Under the pieces are notes generated by a model, which worked only from the letters and a program-made list of their open reading frames with translations, made no database searches and was not told the origin of the DNA. From NCBI RefSeq assembly GCF_016765615.1, contig NZ_JAESWA010000022.1, positions 23,373 to 87,372 on the forward strand: DNA of 64,000 nucleotides, read 5' to 3'. The stretch is from Clostridium paridis (GTDB lineage: Bacteria; Bacillota; Clostridia; Clostridiales; Clostridiaceae). Below, piece by piece: positions 34,587-43,349 of this stretch (positions within the stretch are counted from its first letter, which is position 1; each line of letters opens with the position of its first letter). A program made the translations under genes and the position numbers.

Positions 34587-35866
34587 TTATTTTTTGAGAA
34601 GAGTAGGCTTCAACATGATGTCATTGGCGGCAACCTGTGAACATCCTAGTTTATGTAGTACTTCTTCTCCATAGTAAAAGCTGAACGTTTCGTATGGGCT
34701 ACGGTTGTTCAGCTTTTTTCTTTTGTATGAATTAATGTGATTCATCATTAAACTAACATCTTCCTGTGTGAGTTGGTCAAAGCTGGCACCCTTAGGAATA
34801 ACTCGACGAATCAATTCATGATTCACTTCGATAGCACCTTTTTGATAAGGACTACCTGCATCACAGTAAAATACATTGGTACGAAAAAATGGGAACGTAA
34901 CCCGATGTTCAATGGATCTTGGATTGGAAAACTCACTTCCGTTATCTGTAAGTATTACAGGAAATAACTCTGAAAACAACTCCTTCCCAAGTACTTTATC
35001 GAGATGATTAAATACATCCGTAACGGACTTTGAAGTATTTGCATCCCGCAGGAATGCAAGCATCAGGCTGCAATCAACAAAGTGAATAGTCAAAAGACAT
35101 TTACCGCCTTTTGTTCCAATGACAGAGTCCATCTGAACAACCGCTGTATCAGGATTTTTATCAATAAATGCACTAAATGCTTCATAGTTACGGCCAATAC
35201 GACATCCTTTATCTACTTTAAACTCTGGCTTTTTGTAGCGTTCACGAAACTTTACTTTACGTGGTAAATCAATATTTCTGACATCAAAAAGGCAGGCATC
35301 AATGTAGTTATAAATTGTTTTCTCGCTGCACATAAGTTCATCTTCATGATTCACATAGATTTGGTGTATAGATTGTCCATTCTGAACAAGTGGTGAGATT
35401 ATCTTATTTAACCGATCCACTTCCGCCTCAGAAACACATAACCCACTTCTGGATTGTGTTATAGATTCATGTGCTTTGAGATGCGCACGCTCCGCGTCGT
35501 AAATATTTTTTAATAGAGAGCATTTACTAAGTGTTTCACAACCATTACAAACATATGGAACACGAAACCTAGCAGTACAGATTTCTAAAATGAAATTAGA
35601 GCAGTTGTCATTACAGGATTGGCAAAGCTTACAGTACACAGTAGTTTTTCTAGTACAGCTTTTGCTTTGCAGCTGAAACGGTTCTTACAGGCGTTAAATG
35701 GATAGACAGGAAAACCAGTAGCAACTTCTGCACTATATTTGCGAACTTCTCTAGATATAGTAGTTGGGTTCTTATCTAATCTGCGACTAATTTCTTTGAA
35801 GGAAAGACTTTCTTTTAAAAATTTTTGCAAATCGAGTCTTTCTTCATAAGTAAAAAATTTAGACAT
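34587..35866 (-). pseudogene. IS30-family transposase, frameshifted
   Basis: Two overlapping reading frames (35866-35585 and 35639-34587). The first has the IS30 helix-turn-helix (FTYEERLDLQKFLKES, RRLDKNPTTISREVRKY). The second has the DDE core (VVQMDSVIGTKGG, ILTDNGSEF, SPYQKGAIEVNHELIRR). Restoring one A at about 35668-35676 (GCAAAGCAAAAGC) joins them into about 426 residues with a continuous cysteine motif, RFSCKSKSCTRKTTVYC. Either a decay mutation or a -1 slip at A-AAA-G. The ribosome site GGAGGATA precedes the first ATG. Confidence 0.8.
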
Positions 35867-36048
35867 ATATCCTCCATTCTACCGCCAACTCTTTTAGGAT
35901 ATATGAATTTTAAACTTAGGAATATAAAAAGATTGGTATAATCCAATCTTTTGTAAGCCAGGATGCAACCTCCTGGTCATATATATTAAAATAAAAAACT
36001 TATAACTTAAATGAAATCGAAGGGTTGCATTTCGATTTGCAATTTAGG
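35867..36048 (-). other. Upstream region of the transposase with two hairpins
   Basis: No gene. A perfect 10-bp hairpin AAAAGATTGG / CCAATCTTTT (35927-35952) and a 6-bp one CCAGGA / TCCTGG (35958-35976) precede the transposase gene. GTTGGCGG near 34564 and CCGCCAAC at 35882 form an internal 8-bp inverted pair flanking the gene. Structures like these are used by some ISs to block transcription from outside. Confidence 0.45.
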
Positions 36049-36062
36049 GCTAAAACAAAATG
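36049..36062 (+). repeat. Right copy of 14-bp direct repeat
   Basis: GCTAAAACAAAATG, identical to 34285-34298. Confidence 0.6.
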
Positions 36063-36071
36063 CAAAAAAAA

Positions 36072-36104
36072 TAAAGTAGTATGAAATAAATTCATACTAC
36101 TTTA
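36072..36104 (-). terminator. Terminator of the Nudix gene
   Basis: Perfect 14-bp stem (36072-36085 and 36091-36104), ATAAA loop, with TATTTTTTTTGC following on the minus strand. Seven nt after the stop. Confidence 0.9.
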
Positions 36105-36110
36105 ATATTC

Positions 36111-36728
36111 TTAATCAAATATTGTTATAAAGTCTTTATTTTTGTGGGCATCAAAGCACATTTCTATTTGCTTTTTAGTATTTCTACCTAGAGATAACTC
36201 CGGCAAATTAGTTACATCAAAAAAGTCACTAGCTACTGTTTCAATATTCTTTTTAAATTCACCATCAACAAGTTCACATAGTACGAAAGCTTTATATACG
36301 CCATATGGAAATGGCTCTTCATAGTGTTTGCTTCTTTCTAGAACAGCAATTAATTTTTGTGGTATAACTTTAACACCTGCTTCCTCCATAGCTTCTTTTG
36401 CTACATTTTCTTTAATGGATAAATTTACTTCTGCCCAACCTCCAGGCAAAGACCAACATCCATCAATACTTTCCTTAACTAATAAAATTTTATCATCCTT
36501 AAATATTGCACCTCTTATCTCTACTTTAGGTGTTTGATAACCAACTTCATTGCAAAATAAATCTTTTATCTTTTCATTACTAATCTCGGTATATTCGCTT
36601 AGTATCTTAATTGATAAATCTCTTATTTGCTGAAATCTTTCAAGATCAAACTTATCAGTTGAATATGTTAAACCTGCTTGTGCAATTAACTGTAGTTCTT
36701 TAGCCCAGGTCAACCACTTAGGTTCCAT
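36111..36728 (-). CDS. Nudix hydrolase with N-terminal Nudix_N domain
   Basis: 205 aa. An N-terminal helical domain (residues 1-65, ELQLIAQAGLTYSTDKFDLERF) precedes the Nudix fold (about 68-190) with the box GGWAEVNLSIKENVAKEAMEE and AGV. This architecture is found in ADP-ribose or CDP-choline pyrophosphatase-like enzymes. It is paralogous to the gene at 62348-62953 (shared IAQ-GL-Y, GY-TPKV, PGGW). AAAGGAGGAA precedes the ATG. Confidence 0.9.
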   Translation of the reverse strand: MEPKWLTWAKELQLIAQAGLTYSTDKFDLERFQQIRDLSIKILSEYTEISNEKIKDLFCNEVGYQTPKVEIRGAIFKDDKILLVKESIDGCWSLPGGWAEVNLSIKENVAKEAMEEAGVKVIPQKLIAVLERSKHYEEPFPYGVYKAFVLCELVDGEFKKNIETVASDFFDVTNLPELSLGRNTKKQIEMCFDAHKNKDFITIFD

Positions 36729-36762
36729 TTCAATTCCTCCTTTAAAGCTCTGTTAAACAAAA

Positions 36763-37485
36763 TTACTCATTTAATAAGTTTACTAGATCATTTAAATTTC
36801 TTATTACTTTATGTTTACTTCTAATAATTACTTTATTTCTTAATAATAATAAATTTCCTCTATTAAGCAAAACTGTTTTAATCCCTAACTTACTTGCTCC
36901 ATCACAATTTCTTGGATTGTCATCAATAAATAATGCCTCTTCAGGTTTAACCCCTAGTTCTTCAATGGCATATTTGTACATCAATTCATTTGGCTTGGTT
37001 ACTCCTTTTTTAGAAGAGATAATAAATGAAGAAAAATAATTACGTAAATTAGCTTGTCTAAATACATTTTCTAATGATGGCCATGCATCAGATATTACTG
37101 CTAATTTATAATCTTTGCATAAATCTGGTATTATCTCAAATACATCGTCATAGAATTTATATTTATCATAGTTATAAACAAAATCTTTAGCCAGTAATTC
37201 AACTTTTTCTTTGGTCAATTCAAGCTCTGGTAATTCACTTGAAAGTATTTCAAAAAAATTTGTGAAATGCTTGTACTCTTGTTCTTCAGTTGCAATTAAA
37301 GTTTGTGAATTTATATATCTCCAAGCTTTTTTCATAGCATTATTTTTATTTTTTAAAAAAGGTGAGTTAAACTTTTTCTTATTAATATATTTGTAAAAAT
37401 TGGGTGAAATAGACCAACTTCCTGTTACCGGGCCATTTAACACTCTCCCTGAATCAAATAAAATAGCTTTTATATTATTATTCAT
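36763..37485 (-). CDS. HAD-IA family hydrolase
   Basis: 240 aa. Motif I ILFDSGRVLN has the nucleophile Asp but lacks the usual second Asp two residues on (Gly instead, as in haloacid-dehalogenase-like or some phosphatase members). A helical cap (about 20-95), motif II VISDAWPS, Lys in KKGVTKPN and motif IV LFIDDNPRNCDGA follow. Substrate unknown. AGGAGGG precedes the ATG. It lies between the Nudix gene and a small membrane protein on the same strand. Confidence 0.88.
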   Translation of the reverse strand: MNNNIKAILFDSGRVLNGPVTGSWSISPNFYKYINKKKFNSPFLKNKNNAMKKAWRYINSQTLIATEEQEYKHFTNFFEILSSELPELELTKEKVELLAKDFVYNYDKYKFYDDVFEIIPDLCKDYKLAVISDAWPSLENVFRQANLRNYFSSFIISSKKGVTKPNELMYKYAIEELGVKPEEALFIDDNPRNCDGASKLGIKTVLLNRGNLLLLRNKVIIRSKHKVIRNLNDLVNLLNE

Positions 37486-37497
37486 ATAAAAACCCTC

Positions 37498-37911
37498 CTA
37501 CATTGAAGCTATCCATCTCATTAAAAAATATACACCGCCTGAGTACACTCCTATTATTGTTGATAATACAGGAAAAATAGTAAATTTATTATCTCTATAC
37601 TTATAAAAATGTAAACTCAATGCCAATATAAATAAACCAAATACCACTAACCAATATCTAAAAAGCAGAAATGGAAATGCTATTAAACCTGCCATTGCTA
37701 TTATTGACGCTGTATTTATTGGAATTTTACTTTCCTTATTTACCCTAAAGTATAAAATCCCAAAAAGTGTTCCAAGTACTGCTGAACCTATCCAAATTGT
37801 ATTTATAATATTTTCCTGATAACTTGCTAGTTTATCACTAAAAAACATATATAAAACTATTCCTTGTGTAATAATCAAGAGTATTATCATAAATGATATA
37901 ACTTTCTTCAT
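37498..37911 (-). CDS. Hypothetical membrane protein
   Basis: 137 aa with four or five hydrophobic helices (about 4-24, 40-56, 66-86, 87-105, 113-133) and few charged residues. No recognised family. AAGGGATGAAG precedes the ATG. It is 12 nt upstream of the HAD gene and probably cotranscribed with it. Confidence 0.75.
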   Translation of the reverse strand: MKKVISFMIILLIITQGIVLYMFFSDKLASYQENIINTIWIGSAVLGTLFGILYFRVNKESKIPINTASIIAMAGLIAFPFLLFRYWLVVFGLFILALSLHFYKYRDNKFTIFPVLSTIIGVYSGGVYFLMRWIASM

Positions 37912-37941
37912 AACTTCATCCCTTAATTCTTAAATTTTTAT

Positions 37942-38523
37942 CTATACATTGATTAAATAGTTACTTCTCTTAGTCAATTTTTTAAACTCTTCAAAAGAAA
38001 TTAGCCCTATTCCTCCTTGTTTAAATTTCTCTAGTATCTTAGGCATATTCCCCATATTAGATGTTACAATTGCATCAACTATAACAAAAACCTTATATCC
38101 TCTATATTTAGCACCTTTAGATGTTTTATATACACAATTGGCTGCATCTAGTCCTATTATAAATAGTTCCTTAATTCCTTTCTCCATAATAAAATCATTC
38201 AAGTCTGAATTAGTAAATGCATCTCCTTTTTCCTTTGTAAAAATATTATTACCAATAATATTTATTCGTGAATCTATTTCACTTCCTGGTGTTCCTTTAA
38301 TAAACCTATTTCTATTAATTAATCTATAAAAGAAATTATTCTTAAAATAATGCTTTATATATATAATAGCTATTCCTTTTTTATTACTTTCATTAATGAT
38401 TAGATTTGCATCATTAATAAGTTTATTTGTATCTTTATAGGGACTTTTCGATTTTGTTCCAGTTGCATCCTCTTGTATATCTATCACAAGTAAAGCTCTT
38501 TTATTTTTCTCATTATCCACCAA
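37942..38523 (-). CDS. Isochorismatase-family cysteine hydrolase
   Basis: 193 aa. The catalytic triad appears as Asp in LLVIDIQED, Lys in FTKEKGDAF and Cys in GLDAANCVYKTSKGA, the standard cysteine-hydrolase arrangement (nicotinamidase, isochorismatase and related). It would hydrolyse an amide or vinyl ether in the cytoplasm. The start is a TTG at 38523 (or the adjacent GTG at 38520), 6 to 9 nt after GGAAGGA; a further upstream TTG lacks a ribosome site. Substrate not predictable. Confidence 0.85.
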   Translation of the reverse strand: MVDNEKNKRALLVIDIQEDATGTKSKSPYKDTNKLINDANLIINESNKKGIAIIYIKHYFKNNFFYRLINRNRFIKGTPGSEIDSRINIIGNNIFTKEKGDAFTNSDLNDFIMEKGIKELFIIGLDAANCVYKTSKGAKYRGYKVFVIVDAIVTSNMGNMPKILEKFKQGGIGLISFEEFKKLTKRSNYLINV

Positions 38524-38696
38524 TATACATCCTTCCAAAATCGTTAATATTAACCTTCTAATATATTATAATACAAATATAACTTTATATCACTTTAAAT
38601 CATTTTATATGATTATACATAAAATCCTTATTATTCACCTTTTTTTTATATTCACATATATCATTTAGTGTAATAAAAATTTTAATGGAGTATAAA

Positions 38697-39218
38697 ATGC
38701 AAGCTGAAAAATTAATTGAAAATAATGAAAATGTGTATGAACTTGATTCTGAAAATATCTATTTTCCGAAAACTATAAATCAGTATCCTGATTTTACTCA
38801 AATGCCATTTATACCTAATCCATATTTTATGGCAAGGACCCACTATGATGAAGAGTTTTTTCAAGACCCAGATGCTGCAATCGAAGAACCTAATACTGAA
38901 TCAGAAGAATTTAGACATAAAAAATCCAAAGAACAGCATTGTGAGGAGCATGAAAAAGAGCATCATGAAGAGGACCATAATCCTGAAAAATTTAATTATG
39001 AAATTTATGCTTTTGAATATGAATCTCACCCTTATCAACAGTCTTTAGAAAATCAAAACCTTAACCCAATGTATAATTATAATCCATATACTAACCAAAA
39101 TTATATGCCATATGCTACTCAAAATCATATGCCATGTAATACTCAAAATAATATGCCATATAACTATCAATACCCAATGTACAAATTTGATCCATTTTTT
39201 AGATTCTTTATTTATTAA
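38697..39218 (+). CDS. Tyr/Asn/His-rich spore-coat-like protein
   Basis: 173 aa of low complexity. A central acidic His/Glu segment (EEHEKEHHEEDH) is followed by a C-terminal region of imperfect repeats with NYMPY, NHMPC and NNMPY and many Gln, Asn and Tyr. There is no signal peptide. This composition is typical of clostridial spore coat or exosporium proteins, possibly metal-binding through the His cluster. The ATG at 38697 has GGAG 7 nt upstream; an earlier in-frame ATG at 38685 has none. A promoter was not identified; a sporulation sigma factor would be expected. Confidence 0.65.
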   Translation: MQAEKLIENNENVYELDSENIYFPKTINQYPDFTQMPFIPNPYFMARTHYDEEFFQDPDAAIEEPNTESEEFRHKKSKEQHCEEHEKEHHEEDHNPEKFNYEIYAFEYESHPYQQSLENQNLNPMYNYNPYTNQNYMPYATQNHMPCNTQNNMPYNYQYPMYKFDPFFRFFIY

Positions 39219-39271
39219 TACTTTGAAAAATCGTTCAAACTATCATTTACTTAGTATTAAATAAATGTCAT

Positions 39272-39305
39272 AAAAAGTACCGTAAAAAAATTTACGGTAC
39301 TTTTT
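39272..39305. terminator. Bidirectional terminator
   Basis: Perfect 15-bp inverted repeat AAAAAGTACCGTAAA and complement (39272-39286, 39291-39305), between converging genes. Confidence 0.9.
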
Positions 39306-39309
39306 CTTA

Positions 39310-40089
39310 TCATTTATTATTTTTAAGCTCATCTATCAATTGTTCATTTCTTTTCATTGACATCATCCTTAAATAAGGAAGGAGTTCTATATAACTGAAT
39401 AACTCTTTTTCAGTGCACATTACCTGCTTTACCTTGTTATTTCTACTTTTTTTGATTATCACCTTACGGCCTTTTTTTATAGCTTCTAAAGCCTTAACAA
39501 ATACTTTCTTTATATATTGGTATAAATGATCATTTTCCTTTGTTCTTCTCTCCAGTTCTTCATCTTTAAGATAATCTAATGCACCATCTTTATTATAGAG
39601 TTTATAAATACAACTTTCTAAATCATCATAAATGATGAACTCATTATCCTCATTTTTTATATTTCCAAATACTTTTTCCATTGCAGAATAGGTAGTGATC
39701 CATACATCACCTGCCTGCTTTATTTCATCCTGTTCAAACTTGCCTCTTTCTATAGCTTTTCTAATGGTAGATCCATCAGATAATCCCCACTTTTTTGCTG
39801 CTTCTGATAGAGTCATTACTTCATTAATCTTTCTTATATTTTCTTCATCATTTATTATAAATATTGCTTTTATATCCGACTTTTCTAAATGTCCGTTAAA
39901 ATTTTCTAATTTTATTCCCATTTGATCATACTGATTAGCTAAAACCAATATACTTTCTCTTTTGTATAATAAATTATAAATAGCATCAATACTTACTAGT
40001 GGTACTTCTAATTGGTTATCTTTAGTTTCATAAACCTGTGCTGGATAGAGCCTTCTATTTTCCATTGTTATAATGCAGATATTACTCAT
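39310..40089 (-). CDS. Helix-turn-helix DNA-binding protein
   Basis: 259 aa. A central helix-turn-helix with excisionase/phage-repressor character (MTLSEAAKKWGLSDGSTIRK, about residues 91-110, continuing to DVWITTYSAMEKVFG) is flanked by an N-terminal alpha/beta region of unknown type and a Lys-rich helical C-terminus. GAGGTGAA precedes the ATG. Two matching palindromes upstream (40114-40129 and 40254-40269) are likely binding sites of this protein. Confidence 0.7.
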   Translation of the reverse strand: MSNICIITMENRRLYPAQVYETKDNQLEVPLVSIDAIYNLLYKRESILVLANQYDQMGIKLENFNGHLEKSDIKAIFIINDEENIRKINEVMTLSEAAKKWGLSDGSTIRKAIERGKFEQDEIKQAGDVWITTYSAMEKVFGNIKNEDNEFIIYDDLESCIYKLYNKDGALDYLKDEELERRTKENDHLYQYIKKVFVKALEAIKKGRKVIIKKSRNNKVKQVMCTEKELFSYIELLPYLRMMSMKRNEQLIDELKNNK

Positions 40090-40113
40090 AACCTATTCAC
40101 CTCTTATTACTTA

Positions 40114-40129
40114 TTCACTATCTAGTGAC
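40114..40129 (-). promoter_or_regulatory. Operator copy 1 (TTCACTA-N2-TAGTGAC)
   Basis: Near-perfect dyad, arms TTCACTA and TAGTGAC, 25 nt upstream of the helix-turn-helix gene start. A second, perfect copy lies at 40254-40269. Confidence 0.6.
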
Positions 40130-40253
40130 AACTTAATTATATATTTTCACCTAAAAACTTGCAATCATTAAATACGTTCCCTGTAGTTCAAATATTCTCT
40201 AATACTAAAAGTATCTCTACAATTCACTATTTTACTATTATTATCACATTTAT

Positions 40254-40269
40254 TTCACTACATAGTGAA
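40254..40269 (-). promoter_or_regulatory. Operator copy 2 (TTCACTA-N2-TAGTGAA)
   Basis: Perfect 16-bp dyad, exactly 140 bp from the first copy, with an additional AATTCACTATT half-site between (about 40221). The whole gap 40090-40418 (329 bp) holds these sites and imperfect hairpins near 40288-40326 but no gene. Confidence 0.6.
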
Positions 40270-40418
40270 CCAATGATTATACTTATTGTATAATCAAAAA
40301 AGCTCTATGGACGTACCAAAGAACTTTTTATATTTTCTATATTCCAAATATATTCATGAATGTATGGGCTGCTATTCGTTCATAGGCATTTATGCCTTTA
40401 ACCTTATAAAACCAGTAA

Positions 40419-41575
40419 CTACCTCACCCCAAATCTTTTACTTATAGCTTTATGCTTTGTTTCAATTGCCCCTCTTGGGCAAAGTTCCTGACAACAAAAA
40501 CATCTAATGCAGCTACTATAATTCCATTTAGGTCTTAATTTCTTATCTTTTTCAACAAAGGATATTACCTTTGGTCTTTCTGGACATACCTCGTCACATT
40601 TTTTGCATCCTACACATTTATCTTCTATTAAGACTGGATTTGGGGCAGTTAGCGAGGAAACCAAATTATTTAAGGTTGGAGTCAAAAAGTTAACCACTTT
40701 TGCATTACGAGATAGCTTAAAATTCTTGCATCTCATTTTTTCAATTTTTTCACCTAATACCTCAATTTCTTCTGGAAGTACTGCTCCCCATTTAGTTTCA
40801 TGAGCACATTTAAAAATGGTACTTCTAATACCATGTCATAACCAATAAGTCTTACGGCTGTAGAATCTACTGCACTAAGGCATTTTCCCATGATTATAGT
40901 ATCCATTTTTTTAGGAGTACCGTTTCTAGGTCCATTCCCTTCCATAGCTATTATTCCGTCAAGTATTGCAAAACTTGTTTTAACAACAGAGTTTAAATCC
41001 AATAACATCTTACTGAATTTAATTGGTTCTGGAAGTTTTGTATGCCACTCAGCTTTTTTTCTACCGGGTATACACCCAAATTGGTTCTTAACTGCTCCAG
41101 TATAGTACATCATGGCATGAGTTTTTAATTTTGGAAGAGTAATAACTACATCAGCTTCATATGGTGCCTTTGCTATATTCCAATATTTATACATAATTGG
41201 ATTCTCAAGTTCAACATGAACTTCCTCATTAAAATCCACAAACTTTACTCCATATTTATTAGCTACTTCCATTAACCCTGAATTTTCTGCTGCTTTTCTT
41301 GTATCTTCAGAACCCGGTGAATCTCCAAAAACTATATTATTACTATATTCCTTAACAATTCTAATAACAGCTTCAAAAAAAGCATAATGGGTTATAACTG
41401 GTGACCCCTTTTCAATAACACTTAATAAATTAGGTTTTAGAAGCACTTTACTATCTTTAGGTATAAGTGTTTTTAAAAATGTCGTTCCACCCAAAAGCTC
41501 AAAACCTTCTCTAAGTTTTTTTTCAATAATATCTACATCATATTCAGTACACTTTAAAAGCGCCACTCTTTCCAT
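40419..41575 (-). pseudogene. DUF362 / ferredoxin-type protein, split by a frameshift
   Basis: The frame from 41575 encodes a DUF362 domain (KPNLLSVIEKGSPVITHY, FGDSPGSEDTRKAAE, LPKLKTHAMMYYTGAVKNQ) but ends abruptly at 40754. The sequence continues in the next frame as HETKWGAVLPEEIEVLGEKI, then a two-[4Fe-4S] ferredoxin domain (CVGCKKCDEVCP and CIRCFCCQELCP). Inserting one base near 40797 (CTCATGAAAC) gives one protein of 385 residues, the usual length of the family. No slippery sequence is seen. A real null mutation or a sequencing error are both possible. Intact homologues are redox proteins of unknown role. AGGGGAGTGG precedes the ATG. Confidence 0.85.
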
Positions 41576-41642
41576 TTTATACCACTCCCCTCGATATAGA
41601 TTATACCATTTTTTTCTATAATAAAAGAAGTTTTATTGTTAA

Positions 41643-42482
41643 TTATATTTCTAAACAAAATAATATTATAGCTTGTTGAACATATAGCAATGCTTTCTTA
41701 AATTCATAACCTACAAAATATTTCGACTCAATAACTTCTGCTGAAACCTCTTCCCCTCTAAAAAATGGAGGACAAGGATTTAATAAAGCATTCTCATTGG
41801 CTTTTAGCATGAGTTCAGTTGTAACTTGGAAAGATTCAAACCTCTCATTCATTTCAGGTAATGGATCAGTTAAAACTATATCAGTATTTCTTAACCCCTC
41901 TTCCATAGAATTCAACACTTTAAACTCTCCTAAATCTCCACTCATTTCATAACCTTGTGGACAAACTTGAGTTAATTTTAACTTCAGTACTTTTGATGCT
42001 TCTGCCCATGACCTACCTATATTTCCATCTGCTCCAACAAACGTATATTTTAAATCTAAATAATGTTCTCTTAGCTTTTTTATGGAATATAAATCTGAAA
42101 GGATCTCACAAGGGTGATTTTCACTTGTCATTGCATTAATAATTGGAATTTTTGTATATTCACACATTTTTTCAATCAAACTAATATCCGGATGTCTTAC
42201 TATAATTCCATCAGCCCAATTTTCTAAGTATGAAACTACATCTTTTATATCTTCTTTTTTAACTAGTGCATCACTTGGAAACAATATGACTTGTCCACCT
42301 AGAGATGTTATTCCTTTTTCAAAAGTTACTCTAGTTCTAATACTTGAATTAGGAAAGAAAAGTACAAAAGTCTTATTCTTTAGATATTCAATATTACTAT
42401 TATCTTCTAATTCTTTTGCTTTTTTGAATATTTTTTCAATATCATGTTTTGATAAATCTGTTATTCTTAATAAATTTCTCAT
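41643..42482 (-). CDS. Carbamoyltransferase-family protein, ornithine/aspartate transcarbamylase-like
   Basis: 279 aa, shorter than ordinary OTCases (about 310). The carbamoyl-phosphate loop is PNSSIRTR (usual STRTR), and the second motif is ENHPCEILSDL with Glu where HPxQ has Gln. The OTC C-terminal HCLP is replaced by NPCPPFF, and the SMG loop by TDPLPEMNERF. The fold is clear but the second substrate is neither ornithine nor aspartate by motif. It stands alone with GGGGTGGG before the ATG, and no arginine or pyrimidine genes nearby. Confidence 0.8.
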   Translation of the reverse strand: MRNLLRITDLSKHDIEKIFKKAKELEDNSNIEYLKNKTFVLFFPNSSIRTRVTFEKGITSLGGQVILFPSDALVKKEDIKDVVSYLENWADGIIVRHPDISLIEKMCEYTKIPIINAMTSENHPCEILSDLYSIKKLREHYLDLKYTFVGADGNIGRSWAEASKVLKLKLTQVCPQGYEMSGDLGEFKVLNSMEEGLRNTDIVLTDPLPEMNERFESFQVTTELMLKANENALLNPCPPFFRGEEVSAEVIESKYFVGYEFKKALLYVQQAIILFCLEI

Positions 42483-42567
42483 ATTTAGCCCACCCCAATA
42501 ATTTATTTAAATAATATTATATCCAAATTTTAGAATCCCATCAATTTTGTTATTTTTTTTCAACATT

Positions 42568-42593
42568 AAAAGCTGCATCCTTAAGTTGCAGCT
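42568..42593 (-). terminator. Terminator of the ABC-2 operon
   Basis: AGCTGCA (42571-42577) / TGCAGCT (42587-42593), with a short TTTT and A/T-rich tail on the minus strand, 25 nt downstream of the permease stop. Confidence 0.6.
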
Positions 42594-42617
42594 CCAAGCT
42601 TTAAATACTAATTAATT

Positions 42618-43349
42618 TTACTTATCCAAGCCCCTTTTCTTATATACAAATACAAAAATTAATGCTCCAATTATTATCCAAGCTATCATTATTGCAATTC
42701 TTTTAATGTCACCTGAGCCTAATGCTTCTCCTTTTAATGACTTTTCTAACATTGTATTCATATGCGTGTTAGGTATAATTCCTGCAAGGGTTTCAAAAGT
42801 TTTATTGAATCTTGAGAATATTGGCAGCATAAGAAATACAAAAAGTACAGGCATTCCAATTACTCCAGTAGACATTTGATTGGGTGAAAGGATTCCAATT
42901 ACTGCTCCTAGTTCAATCATTGTGAATATCACTGGAGTTGTAAGAAGTATATATATTCCTAAATATTTAACTTCAATCCCAATTATGAAGAAGATTACAA
43001 TATCAATTATTTCTGTTAAAAGAAGTGTTATAAGTGCCTTTCCTGCAAGGAATTCTGCAGCAGATACCCCTGAAAGCATAAGTGTTCTAAGAGTATTTTT
43101 TTCTTTTTCCTCCGCAATAAGCATTGCTATACAAAAACCTGTTATTAGTGTAAGGCTCATACCTAAACACATGATTAATATATAAGATTTTCCTATACCT
43201 TCCTCAGAGGAGCTTGCCCCAAGTATCTTCGAATATATAACACTAAAGATAATAGGCAGAAAATACATAATAGATACATTCATATTTTTGCCTAAATCTT
43301 TTATTTCTTTTTTAAATAGTGCATTTATTTTTCTCAATGATAGCTCCAT
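42618..43349 (-). CDS. ABC-2 type transporter permease
   Basis: 243 aa with six hydrophobic helices (about 25-43, 55-75, 100-122, 130-152, 158-180, 218-238), the ABC-2 exporter pattern. A longer open frame exists upstream, but GGGAGGGAA precedes the ATG at 43349, which overlaps the stop of the ATPase gene by one base (TAATG). It forms the membrane part of an exporter with the ATPase, probably for a peptide or drug. Confidence 0.88.
   Translation of the reverse strand: MELSLRKINALFKKEIKDLGKNMNVSIMYFLPIIFSVIYSKILGASSSEEGIGKSYILIMCLGMSLTLITGFCIAMLIAEEKEKNTLRTLMLSGVSAAEFLAGKALITLLLTEIIDIVIFFIIGIEVKYLGIYILLTTPVIFTMIELGAVIGILSPNQMSTGVIGMPVLFVFLMLPIFSRFNKTFETLAGIIPNTHMNTMLEKSLKGEALGSGDIKRIAIMIAWIIIGALIFVFVYKKRGLDK

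Larger units (their letters stand above)
34285..36062 (-). mobile_element. IS30-family insertion sequence with flanking direct repeats
   Basis: The outer 14 bp at each end (34285-34298 and 36049-36062) are identical direct repeats, GCTAAAACAAAATG. Immediately inside are imperfect inverted ends: the left end GGTTAATTGAAGCACGAGATG and the complement of the right end CCTAAATTGCAAATCGAAATG match at 16 of 25 positions by my alignment. The element, about 1750 bp between the repeats, contains one IS30-type transposase gene split by a frameshift plus a left subterminal repeat array. IS30 members usually leave 2-3 bp duplications, so a 14-bp one would be unusual; the true ends need checking against an empty site. 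Confidence 0.65.
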
